Shown: in pieces, positions 1 through 6,980 of the stretch
Position numbering within the stretch: position 1 is the stretch's first letter
Layout of the letters: each line of letters begins with the position of its first letter
From: Dermabacter indicis
GTDB taxonomy: Bacteria > Actinomycetota > Actinomycetes > Actinomycetales > Dermabacteraceae
Assembly (NCBI GenBank): GCA_001403775.1
Contig: CYUG01000011.1
Coordinates: 618,900-682,899 of the forward strand
Direction: 5' to 3'
Length of the DNA stretch: 64,000 nt
Position numbers and translations under genes: made by a program
The notes under the pieces: generated by a model
Seen by the model: the letters and a program-made list of their open reading frames with translations, nothing else
Told to the model about the DNA's origin: nothing
The model's database searches: none

Positions 1-1498
1 AAATCGGGTCGAGATACACGTCAATCGTGGCGCGCGTGCCACCGTCGGACCTGTTCTCCCACGTGAGCACCCCTCCAAGCTCGCCCTGCACGAGGGTTTG
101 GGCGATGTTCGTGCCAAGCCCTTCGGGTTTCCGAGGCATGCCGCTGCCATCGTCATCAACATAGATGACGAGGTGCGTGCCGCTGCGCTCGCTTGTGATC
201 GTGAGGTTGCCTCCCGTTTCCGCAAGACCGTGCTCGACAGCGTTCGTCGCAAGCTCGGTGAGCACAAGCGCAAGCGGCGTGGCTTCCTCGGCCCGAACCA
301 GGCCCGCCTTACCAACTTTGTGCGTCGCGACCGTGACCTGCCCGAATCCACTCGCGTGATCGGCGGCGCGTACCGTCGCCGCGGCAGCATCAACCGCGAG
401 GCGGAGGCACCGATCGATCACGTCGTCAAGTAAAACAGTCTCTTCGCTGCCCTGCAGGAGAGACTCGTGCACGAGCGCAATCGTCGAGACGCGACGCATC
501 GCTTCAAGCAACGCCTCCTTCGCCTCGTCGGTTTTCATGCGCCGCGATTGGAGCCGAAGAAGCGCCGCGACGGTTTGAAGATTGTTCTTGACGCGGTGGT
601 GCACCTCGCGGATCGTTGCGTCCTTGGTCATGAGTTCTTTCTCGCGGCGCCGCACCTCGGTGACGTCGCGCACGAGGATGATCGCTTCCGTGCGCCGCCC
701 CTTACGGGTGATCGGAATGGCGCGGAGTGAGAGGATCCCTCCCCTGGCCTGCATGTCCACGCGCCACGCCGCACGCCCCGTGAGCACGAGGGGAAGCGAC
801 TCGTCGACGGGAATTCGCGACTGCAGGTCGGCGGTCGCAAGCTCCGCGAGAAGAGAGCCCACCATGTCGCCCTGCATGCCGCAGCGGTGGAAGGCCGAAA
901 GCGCATTCGGCGACGCCGCCTTGACGACGCCTTCGCTATCGACCGATACCCACCCATCGCCCACGCGCGGCGCGCCGCGTCGGGGTGGAACCGGCGCTCC
1001 CTTAATGGGGAATGCGCCTTCCCCCATCATGAGAAGCAGCTCGCGACCGAGCCGATACTGCTCCATGTCCGTAGCCGTGAGGCGCGCATCTGCCGGCGAG
1101 GTAAACGATTCGATCGAAAGGACGGCGAGCACCGCACCCTTGCGACGTACGGGAGCAAAACGCACGAACGCGGGGCGTGATTCGCGCTCGACCGTCACAA
1201 ACGTGTCGATGTCATCAGATCCCGCTACGGCGTTGTCGAACGCGTCGATGAGCTCGGGCCAGTCCTCCCGCGTGTACACACTCGAGATTGGATCCTCGAA
1301 ATACACGGTGCTGCCATTCGCCGGGCGCGAATGCGCGGTCGCGCACATGCCCTCGTCGCGTGGCACCCACAGCACGAGATCCGAGCCGAGCAGATCCGAA
1401 ATCACCTGCCAATCCCCAAGGAGAAGCTGGAGCCACTCCACTTCGGGCTTCGGCGTTTCATCGTCGTAGGTGAGAACGTTGTTCACAGTGGGAGCCAT
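1..1498 (-). CDS. pdtaS: Sensor histidine kinase PdtaS (3' end beyond window)
   Basis: My reverse-strand translation from the ATG at 1498 runs open to the window edge (499 codons, no stop reached). A GAF-like N-terminal part (about residues 20-150) is followed by a PAS-like part (about 180-285). A HisKA_2-type dimerisation helix comes next, with EVHHRVKNNLQ near residue 300; its first His is the expected phosphoacceptor. A HATPase domain follows, with an N-box (LTELATNAVEHGL) and a G-box (DDGSGMP). There are no membrane segments, so it is cytoplasmic. Mycobacterial PdtaS is about 500 residues and signals to the antiterminator PdtaR, so very little is missing. The start has no Shine-Dalgarno; a TACGCT hexamer lies six bases upstream, suggesting a leaderless mRNA. 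Confidence 0.88.
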   Translation of the reverse strand, partial: MAPTVNNVLTYDDETPKPEVEWLQLLLGDWQVISDLLGSDLVLWVPRDEGMCATAHSRPANGSTVYFEDPISSVYTREDWPELIDAFDNAVAGSDDIDTFVTVERESRPAFVRFAPVRRKGAVLAVLSIESFTSPADARLTATDMEQYRLGRELLLMMGEGAFPIKGAPVPPRRGAPRVGDGWVSVDSEGVVKAASPNALSAFHRCGMQGDMVGSLLAELATADLQSRIPVDESLPLVLTGRAAWRVDMQARGGILSLRAIPITRKGRRTEAIILVRDVTEVRRREKELMTKDATIREVHHRVKNNLQTVAALLRLQSRRMKTDEAKEALLEAMRRVSTIALVHESLLQGSEETVLLDDVIDRCLRLAVDAAAATVRAADHASGFGQVTVATHKVGKAGLVRAEEATPLALVLTELATNAVEHGLAETGGNLTITSERSGTHLVIYVDDDGSGMPRKPEGLGTNIAQTLVQGELGGVLTWENRSDGGTRATIDVYLDPI

Positions 1499-1510
1499 GC
1501 CTCAAGCGTA
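1499..1510 (-). promoter_or_regulatory. Putative -10 (TACGCT) six bases before pdtaS ATG
   Basis: On the minus strand TACGCT is followed by TGAGGC and then the ATG. A TANNNT hexamer six bases before a start codon fits an actinobacterial promoter whose transcript begins at the start codon. The same spacing recurs at five other genes in the window. No convincing -35 is seen. Confidence 0.5.
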
Positions 1511-1601
1511 CTGCCTCACGGCGCTCACGGTTCTCCTCGCGCAGGGTCGGGTCACCCATCCTCGATAGTCTTGAGCTCACACAACAGTTGAGGAGACGGC
1601 A

Positions 1602-2105
1602 GTGAAAACGCTTCATGAAACCATCGACTACCGCGCGAGTGTCGAGGATGTCGCGCGCATGTATGCAAATCGCGAGTACGCCCTCGAACGTGCATCAAAA
1701 CTCGGTGTACGCGACACGAGCGTGGAGGTCGAGGGGGATTCCGACGGCGCCTTCACGACAACGATCCAAGCGAACGTTCCTCGTGAGCAGGTGAACCACG
1801 AGAAGTTCCGCCGTTTTCTCCCGGAGCGCCTTCAGGCCACGATCGTGCACGAATGGAATGCGCCCTCGGGTGGTGCGCGCACCGGTCATCTGCGTGCAAC
1901 TGTCGCCTCGCTTCCGGTCGATCTTTCCGCGGATTTTTCGCTTGAAGGCAGCGGCGAGATCTCGCGCATGAGGGTTGATGCCCAGCTCAGCGTGAAAATC
2001 CCCCTCGTGGGAGGCGCAGTTGAAAAGGCAGGCGCCGAGTCCGCCGGAGAAATCTTCCGCACCGAGGAGTCGTTCGCGAACGAGTTCCTCGAGCGTGATC
2101 GCTAA
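1602..2105 (+). CDS. DUF2505 family protein
   Basis: A 167-residue protein matching the DUF2505 family by overall pattern: an N-terminal MKTLHETIDYRAS strand, a START/SRPBCC-like alternation of strands, and a C-terminal helix ending in ESFANEFLERDR. This family is a small actinobacterial cytoplasmic protein of unknown function, possibly binding a hydrophobic ligand by analogy with START folds (inference). The start is a GTG preceded by GAGGAGACGGCA, a good Shine-Dalgarno. A TAGTCT about 30 bases upstream could be the -10. It ends tail to tail with the DUF6912 gene, sharing four bases. Confidence 0.8.
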   Translation: MKTLHETIDYRASVEDVARMYANREYALERASKLGVRDTSVEVEGDSDGAFTTTIQANVPREQVNHEKFRRFLPERLQATIVHEWNAPSGGARTGHLRATVASLPVDLSADFSLEGSGEISRMRVDAQLSVKIPLVGGAVEKAGAESAGEIFRTEESFANEFLERDR

Positions 2106-2548
2106 CCCTCGAGAAACTCCTTCACGGCACTGGCCTCGCTCGGGGCAAACCACAAAACATCGGGAGCGTAGGGGTCATCGGCGACGTCCGCAGCCGAGTT
2201 TTGCGTGATGAGGTAGGCCTTCAGCGGAACCGTGAAGGCCTCGCTGCGAAGCACGTGCGACCATTCCCCGTAGTCAGGAGCGGATTCTCGTTCGAGTGCA
2301 CGATCGGGAAGGTCGAAAGCCGCAACCGCGATGCGGGCGGTTCCCCTGTTCGCGTGAGCAAACGACAAAATGCACTCGCACATCGCCTCGAACTCACGTT
2401 CCTCAGCCTCGTCGCCGCTCAGTGCGGTGAGCGACGCGGCGGGGACTCCCCACACGCGGGCCTTTGCCGGTAGGTCTAACGTGGGGCTCGACATGTCGGT
2501 GACGCTCACGTCTCCCGCGAGCGCATTCACGGGGCAGTACACGCGCAT
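2102..2548 (-). CDS. DUF6912-like conserved actinobacterial protein
   Basis: A 148-residue protein beginning MRVYCPVNALAGD, resembling small actinobacterial proteins annotated DUF6912 that start MRVY(L/I)P and carry a 'PAKARVWGV' segment. No function is known. The start is set by AAGGAGG just upstream; the open frame extends further but without conserved-looking sequence. It lies 40 bases after the CpaE-like gene, probably as the last gene of the SAF-CpaE operon. No signal peptide or membrane helix is seen. The family name is from memory. Confidence 0.7.
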   Translation of the reverse strand: MRVYCPVNALAGDVSVTDMSSPTLDLPAKARVWGVPAASLTALSGDEAEEREFEAMCECILSFAHANRGTARIAVAAFDLPDRALERESAPDYGEWSHVLRSEAFTVPLKAYLITQNSAADVADDPYAPDVLWFAPSEASAVKEFLEG

Positions 2549-2588
2549 GTGCACCCTCCTTGGCCTAGTAGCTGATAGCACCTCAAGA

Positions 2589-3776
2589 CTAGCGAAGAAG
2601 GTTTTGCTCGACGTAAGCGGCGAGCCGCGTGAGGGATTGACGAAGCTTCGATTTCGGCGCGGATTCTGCGAGGAGAACGCCATCCCACCTCGCGCGAGAG
2701 ACGGTCGGGGCATCGTACGGGAGGGCGAGGCACGCATCGAAGTCGATGCGAGAGCGAAGCGTGCGTTCGATACTCGCGAGTGTCACGCTCGCGTCGAGTT
2801 TGTTGACGACGATGGTGAGGGGGCTCTGGGTGAGCTCGGCGATTTGCGGTGCTTCGCGCACGAGACGCGTCACGCTAATGGGGTCCGCGGCGACAACAGC
2901 GATCACATGCGACGCCGCCGCAAGCGCGGTCCGTGCAGCCCCGTTGCGCTGTTGGGCTCCGTAGTCCCCTCCCCCGCCTTCGTTCTCGACGGGCCCCGCA
3001 ACATCGGCGATGACGACATTCGCGGCTTGACGAGCTTTGACAAATACGCCCTCGAGCGCGTTGTCGTACACCTCGATATAGCGCGACGGCACACCGATTC
3101 CGCTCAGGAGGTGGAGGCTATCGCTCACGAGCGGTGAATGCTGAAGCACAAGCTCGGGCGTGAGCGCGCCCTTATCGCTTGCACGGCACGCAGCGACGAG
3201 ACCTGGAACCTCATCGAGAACACCAAAAAGCTGTGTTTGGCAGGGGCCGTAGGTGTCGGCATCGATGAGGATGCTCTCCCCCATGAGGAGTGATAGTTCG
3301 TGTGCGAGATGCGCGGCGACGAAGGATCGCCCCGGGGCACCTTCGGGCCCCCACACGGTGAACATCGGCGCCGATGGTTCCGCTTCACCGGCCTCTTGGG
3401 TCCACGTCGTCTGGTCCGGGTCTTCAGTTTCGAGGCCGGCTCTCATGAGGAGCTCGTAGAGCTCGTCTGGTCCGATACCGCCGTGGGCTTCGAGCGTGAT
3501 CCCGAGGGTTCGGGGGTCGGTGCGGCTCGCCTCGGAGGTGACCGCGATGACGCCCGTGCCGCCGCGCCTGATCTCATGAACGACCTCGCGCGAAAGCCCT
3601 TCAACATCGACGTCGAGCAAGAGGACATCGCCGAGTTCGGCGCGCGTGAGGGCGAGGAGTTCCGTGAGATCGACGCATCGCCGGAGCACGCGCACCCTCG
3701 CCGCGAGTCGTTGCGCGATCGTCGAAACAAGCTGGACCTCGTCAGCGCCTGACGCGCATACCAGGACGTCAATCAT
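2589..3776 (-). CDS. CpaE/TadZ-like MinD-family ATPase
   Basis: A 395-residue protein with an N-terminal receiver-like or strand-rich region (1-115) and a C-terminal ParA/MinD-type nucleotide-binding domain. The P-loop is deviant: WGPEGAPGRSFVAAHLA instead of KGGxGKT/S. It is followed by an ILIDADTYGP switch-like segment and VVIADVAGP. This is the layout of CpaE/TadZ and of the mycobacterial septum-site protein Ssd (Rv3660c), which place pili or division machinery at the membrane. No tad pilus genes are in the window, so the partner is unknown. It overlaps the SAF-domain gene by four bases and is translationally coupled to it. Confidence 0.78.
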   Translation of the reverse strand: MIDVLVCASGADEVQLVSTIAQRLAARVRVLRRCVDLTELLALTRAELGDVLLLDVDVEGLSREVVHEIRRGGTGVIAVTSEASRTDPRTLGITLEAHGGIGPDELYELLMRAGLETEDPDQTTWTQEAGEAEPSAPMFTVWGPEGAPGRSFVAAHLAHELSLLMGESILIDADTYGPCQTQLFGVLDEVPGLVAACRASDKGALTPELVLQHSPLVSDSLHLLSGIGVPSRYIEVYDNALEGVFVKARQAANVVIADVAGPVENEGGGGDYGAQQRNGAARTALAAASHVIAVVAADPISVTRLVREAPQIAELTQSPLTIVVNKLDASVTLASIERTLRSRIDFDACLALPYDAPTVSRARWDGVLLAESAPKSKLRQSLTRLAAYVEQNLLR

Positions 3777-4402
3777 TCCGGATCCTCGAACAGACCTGGC
3801 GCTTCGACGACGTAGAGATTCCTCTTCGCGCCGAGAGCATCAAGGACGCTTGCGACGCGCGACGACGGGACGAACACCTCGACCCGCGCACCGCGACCGT
3901 TGAGTCCACCGCCCTCGTCGACGCCGCGCACGACCGCGCCTTCCACGAGGATCGTCGAGGCCTCGCCCTCGTCGCCTCCCGAGGCCCACACATCCACGAG
4001 CGCACCTTTATTCAGCGAGGCGGTTACAGGTTGCGCAACCTGAATCGTCACGGGCCTCATCGCTGAATCTGAAGCCTGCCCGACGGCGCTGCGAGGCAGG
4101 AGTTCGCCGCGCGCGATGCTCTCGCGAGCGACCACCCCTTCCTGAAGTGAGCCGGGCTGTTGCACGTAATGTTCCCGGCTCTCCCCAATGCGGACCTCGG
4201 CGACCGTGAAGTGCTCGGGCGTGAGCACATCCCCCTCGGCGATGTCGGTCGTGGCGACGAGGACATCCTCGCTCGAGGACACCATCGTGAAGGCGAGCCC
4301 ACCCACGAGGGTGCTGCCGAGTACGAGAGCGGCCCCCGTCAATAGCCGCGTATCGCGGTACGGATTCTTCCTGATGCGTCGAAAGCGCGTGCGCTCCCCC
4401 AT
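3773..4402 (-). CDS. SAF domain protein (CpaB/RcpC-like), membrane anchored
   Basis: 209 residues. A positively charged N-terminus (RTRFRRIRKNPYR) precedes one membrane helix (about 22-42). Then comes a SAF domain (about 45-115: VLVATTDIAEGDVLTPEHF) and a second strand-rich half. SAF proteins of this kind pair with CpaE-like ATPases in actinobacteria; CpaB/RcpC orthologues act in Flp pilus assembly. It is the first gene of a SAF-CpaE-DUF6912 operon. The start follows GGGGGGTCA, a weak ribosome-binding site. Confidence 0.75.
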   Translation of the reverse strand: MGERTRFRRIRKNPYRDTRLLTGAALVLGSTLVGGLAFTMVSSSEDVLVATTDIAEGDVLTPEHFTVAEVRIGESREHYVQQPGSLQEGVVARESIARGELLPRSAVGQASDSAMRPVTIQVAQPVTASLNKGALVDVWASGGDEGEASTILVEGAVVRGVDEGGGLNGRGARVEVFVPSSRVASVLDALGAKRNLYVVEAPGLFEDPE

Positions 4403-4483
4403 TGACCCCCCAATGTTCGTGAACCACCCAATTCCCCTTGAGCATAACGACAGTCATAGATGCGCGCGAGGGATTTACCCAAA

Positions 4484-4492
4484 TGTGGACAA
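4484..4492 (-). promoter_or_regulatory. DnaA box (TTGTCCACA on the minus strand)
   Basis: TGTGGACAA on the plus strand is the exact reverse complement of TTGTCCACA, the DnaA box preferred in high-GC actinobacteria such as Streptomyces. It lies in the gap between the SAF gene and the BldC-like gene and faces a second box 26 bases away. Confidence 0.5.
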
Positions 4493-4518
4493 CTCCGCTT
4501 TCGGCAGCGTCGCGACAC

Positions 4519-4527
4519 TTATCCACA
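4519..4527 (+). promoter_or_regulatory. DnaA box (TTATCCACA)
   Basis: A perfect match to the classical DnaA box, in inverted orientation to the box at 4484-4492. It is 63 bases upstream of the BldC-like start codon. Two perfect boxes within 44 bases is more than expected by chance, though no origin-type AT-rich stretch is visible. Confidence 0.5.
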
Positions 4528-4590
4528 GGGGCAGATCACGAGGGAGCATTCGTGCGAAAATGGAGGAAGCCAAGCTGACCGAGGAGCACT

Positions 4591-4833
4591 ATGCCCATGC
4601 ACTTCTACACGCTCGACGAGGTGTGCGAGATCCTCGCGATCGAAAAACCACAAGCCTATTCGCTCGTGCGCAGCGGTAGCCTGCGCGCGATCAAGCTTGG
4701 CGGTCGCGGTCAGTGGCGCGTGGAGGAAGCTGAGCTACGCGCATTTGTCGATCGCGCCTACGCCGAAACCGAGGCCGAGATCCTTGCCAACAACAGCTCT
4801 CGCGCATCGGAGCGCACCGGCGAAATCCGCTAA
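4591..4833 (+). CDS. BldC-like MerR-type helix-turn-helix protein
   Basis: 80 residues. FYTLDEVCEILAIEKPQAYSLV forms a winged helix-turn-helix of the excisionase/BldC type, followed by GGRGQWRVEEAELRAFV (recognition wing plus helix) and a short charged tail. Small proteins of this family in actinobacteria (BldC in Streptomyces, about 68 residues) are stand-alone DNA-binding regulators. The start is preceded by GAGGAGCACT; a second ATG two codons on is possible. The upstream region carries two DnaA boxes. The 3' end overlaps the convergent barrel-like gene by four bases. Confidence 0.8.
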   Translation: MPMHFYTLDEVCEILAIEKPQAYSLVRSGSLRAIKLGGRGQWRVEEAELRAFVDRAYAETEAEILANNSSRASERTGEIR

Positions 4834-5369
4834 ACGGTCCACAGAGCTTCAAGCGAGGCAAAGGGCACGGAAATCAGGTCTCGCGTAGGCGTGGCGGCGT
4901 CGGACCCCTTCACCGCTCGCAGCTCAAGGTGATCCGCAAAAACGCGCGCGACCACGCCGGAAAAATCCCCCGCGACCGTCACCACCACCGCTCGACGTCC
5001 CTGCTCGGCAACTCCCTGTACCGCGCTGCGCATCCGGAGCCTCGGGCGCCTATCGTCACCCGGTCGTACGCGGCCAAGCGCGCCACTCAGCCAGGCAATT
5101 TTCTGGACATTCACGATGATTCTCCGCGCGGGATGAAGAGCGTCGAGTTCGACCCAGTCGAGGCCCACCCGACACACGCAACCCTCGTAAGCACGGCCGG
5201 ACGCGAGCCCCACCGTCACATTCGCTCCCACGGCACCTGCGACACGGTCAAGGAGTTCCACCTCGGCGCGTTCCGCGTCAGCGAGCTCATACGCCTCCTC
5301 ACGAACCCGTTCGAGGCGTTCACGCTCGAGCCAGCGTTCCAGGTCGTGGAGGCGATCATCGGCGTTCAT
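4830..5369 (-). CDS. Conserved actinobacterial protein with two barrel-like repeats
   Basis: 179 residues, function unknown. A charged N-terminal helix (1-45, rich in E and R) is followed by two segments that look like related small beta-barrels: VTVGLASGRAYEGCVCRVGLDWVELDA (about 52-78) and VVVTVAGDFSGVVARVFADHLELRA (about 127-151). Both have an Lsm/SH3-like rhythm of 'strand, G, strand, V-x3-D/H-x-(V/L)EL'. No catalytic motif is seen. TAGCTT lies six bases before the ATG, suggesting leaderless transcription; there is no Shine-Dalgarno. Confidence 0.6.
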   Translation of the reverse strand: MNADDRLHDLERWLERERLERVREEAYELADAERAEVELLDRVAGAVGANVTVGLASGRAYEGCVCRVGLDWVELDALHPARRIIVNVQKIAWLSGALGRVRPGDDRRPRLRMRSAVQGVAEQGRRAVVVTVAGDFSGVVARVFADHLELRAVKGSDAATPTRDLISVPFASLEALWTV

Positions 5370-5381
5370 GCTGACAAGCTA
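5370..5381 (-). promoter_or_regulatory. Putative -10 (TAGCTT) six bases before the barrel-like gene
   Basis: On the minus strand TAGCTT-GTCAGC-ATG, the same TANNNT-N6-start arrangement seen at other genes here. No ribosome-binding site could fit in the leader. Confidence 0.45.
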
Positions 5382-5574
5382 CAGCACAGATTTCGGTGAC
5401 CTCTTGCACATCCACGAAGAAGCACATAACATCACTAACGAACACCAAAGTTCATCAAACTATATTCAATGACACGTAGGTTGCACAAGAGGCACGCAGG
5501 AGAGCACGCCTTCGGGGCCGGGCGAGTCCGACGCTCCCCGCGCGACCGCCGCACCATGAGGCAAAGGGGAAACC
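5382..5574. other. Intergenic region upstream of the LysM gene
   Basis: The first 90 bases are unusually AT-rich for this genome, with several CACATAACATCAC / GAACACCAAAG-like stretches. They probably hold the promoter of the LysM gene. The rest is GC-rich leader with AAAGGGGAAACC before the ATG. I looked for a cyclic-di-AMP riboswitch, common before actinobacterial wall-hydrolase genes, and found no convincing match. Confidence 0.35.
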
Positions 5575-6531
5575 ATGACCGCATCAACATTGACGCCGGG
5601 GCACCGCGCGGAAAAAACGCCCAGCCACGCCGCCACGGGCGCCGCTCCTCTCACGATCAGGAGGTCGCGTGCCCTCGCGAAGGCTCTCGCATGGCTCACG
5701 GTCACCGTGATTTCCGTGGCTGTCCTTGCTTTCGCCTTCCAGGGCACTCATTCGAGCGGCAGCAGTAGGAAGTTTGCACTCGCCGTTTTCACCCTCGGCG
5801 CCGGTGGCTTCGCGGCCCTCACTGCGCACCTCTCTATGACGTGGTTTCTGATCTGGTGCGCCGTCGCCGCACCTCAGCGTTCCTCGCGGCGCGCCTTCGC
5901 CCTCAAAGCGCTACGTCTCTGGTCGCCTCGCGCCGCACGCTGCGCCGTCGTCGCACTCGGGGTATCGGCAACAGCCCTCTCGCTCTCACACCCTTCGCGC
6001 GCCTTCGCCGAAGTCGCGCCGGAGCCGCCTGCCATCAGCGAATCGGCAAGCCCTTCCGACTCGGGCGGGCTCGACAACCGCGCTGATTCAGCGACCAGCA
6101 TCGAAAGCGGCGATCTTTCGCGCGTCACCACCCTCGGGTGGGCACCGACCGCAACTGTGGCGAGCGCAAGCACCATTCCCTCTCTCAGCGCAACGCCAGA
6201 ACCGGCGGCTTCCTCCGCAATCGCGTTCTCAGGCTCCGCCCAGGCACTGCCCGCACCGACGGTGCATCGTTCGGAGACCTCCGCCCAAACCACACCAGCC
6301 GCGAAGCCCGTGTCGAACACGAGCGAACACCCCGACTCGCCTACGAACGACACCTACACGGTGAAGGAAGGTGACTCACTGTGGTCGATCGCGAAGCGGC
6401 ACCTCACGCACGTCAACGGTGAGCGCCCCACGAACGGCGCGATCGTTCGCGAAATCGACCGAATTGCCTCGCTCAACCGCGAGATCAACGACGTCGACCT
6501 CATCTTCCCCGGTCAGACCGTCCGCCTCTAA
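5575..6531 (+). CDS. LysM domain membrane protein
   Basis: 318 residues. Two or three hydrophobic stretches lie in the N-terminal half (about 38-60, 66-92 and 122-140). A Ser/Ala/Thr/Pro-rich linker (about 145-258) follows, then a C-terminal LysM domain, TYTVKEGDSLWSIAKRHL to LIFPGQTVRL, which binds peptidoglycan N-acetylglucosamine. The protein is probably membrane-tethered with LysM outside; no hydrolase domain is present. The ATG at 5575 has a strong AAAGGGGAAA site. It sits 32 bases before the Rv3235-like gene, the usual partner in actinobacterial secA neighbourhoods. Confidence 0.82.
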   Translation: MTASTLTPGHRAEKTPSHAATGAAPLTIRRSRALAKALAWLTVTVISVAVLAFAFQGTHSSGSSRKFALAVFTLGAGGFAALTAHLSMTWFLIWCAVAAPQRSSRRAFALKALRLWSPRAARCAVVALGVSATALSLSHPSRAFAEVAPEPPAISESASPSDSGGLDNRADSATSIESGDLSRVTTLGWAPTATVASASTIPSLSATPEPAASSAIAFSGSAQALPAPTVHRSETSAQTTPAAKPVSNTSEHPDSPTNDTYTVKEGDSLWSIAKRHLTHVNGERPTNGAIVREIDRIASLNREINDVDLIFPGQTVRL

Positions 6532-6563
6532 GCCCAACCCCACCAGCAAGAAAGACTCACGCC

Positions 6564-6953
6564 ATGCTCAACAACACTCAGCCCTCGTCGTCCGGCACCG
6601 TCACGCCTTTCGACAGCGAGGAAAAAGCCCGCACGATCGTCGAGGCCGTCGCGCGTCAAGCACTCGAAATCCTCAACGGATTCCGGCCTGCGACCTCGCT
6701 CAACAAAATTCTCATCCCGCAAGAGCAAGAGAGCTTCGCCAAACGCGTCTCATGCGTGAGGGCGTACCGGCGAAACGCCGGCATCAAGGTTTTGCCGCGC
6801 GTGAGCGTTGGTGGCGTGCACATCTGCCGGGTCAGCGACGAGGTCATCGAAGCAAACTCGGTCGTGCGAGATTCGCTGCGAGCCCGCTTCGTGTGCATGC
6901 GGTGGGAGAAAAAGCGCTCGGGCTGGAAGATCACAGCCCTCGAACTCGGTTAG
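6564..6953 (+). CDS. Rv3235-like family protein
   Basis: 129 residues matching the Rv3235 family: an N-terminal helix (EKARTIVEAVARQALEILNG), a central VSCVRAYRRNAGIKVLPRVSVGGVH, and a C-terminal RFVCMRWEKKRSGWKITALELG. The family is found next to secA in actinobacteria and has no assigned function. There is no signal peptide or membrane helix. An AAGAAAG sequence lies before the start. It ends 27 bases from the convergent secA stop. Confidence 0.8.
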   Translation: MLNNTQPSSSGTVTPFDSEEKARTIVEAVARQALEILNGFRPATSLNKILIPQEQESFAKRVSCVRAYRRNAGIKVLPRVSVGGVHICRVSDEVIEANSVVRDSLRARFVCMRWEKKRSGWKITALELG

Positions 6954-6980
6954 CCCTGCTCGCGGGCTGGCCGGCAGCTC

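Noticed and set aside
5382-5574. Cyclic-di-AMP riboswitch before the LysM gene
   Set aside because: Expected by context in actinobacteria, but I could not align the conserved core sequences; no claim made.
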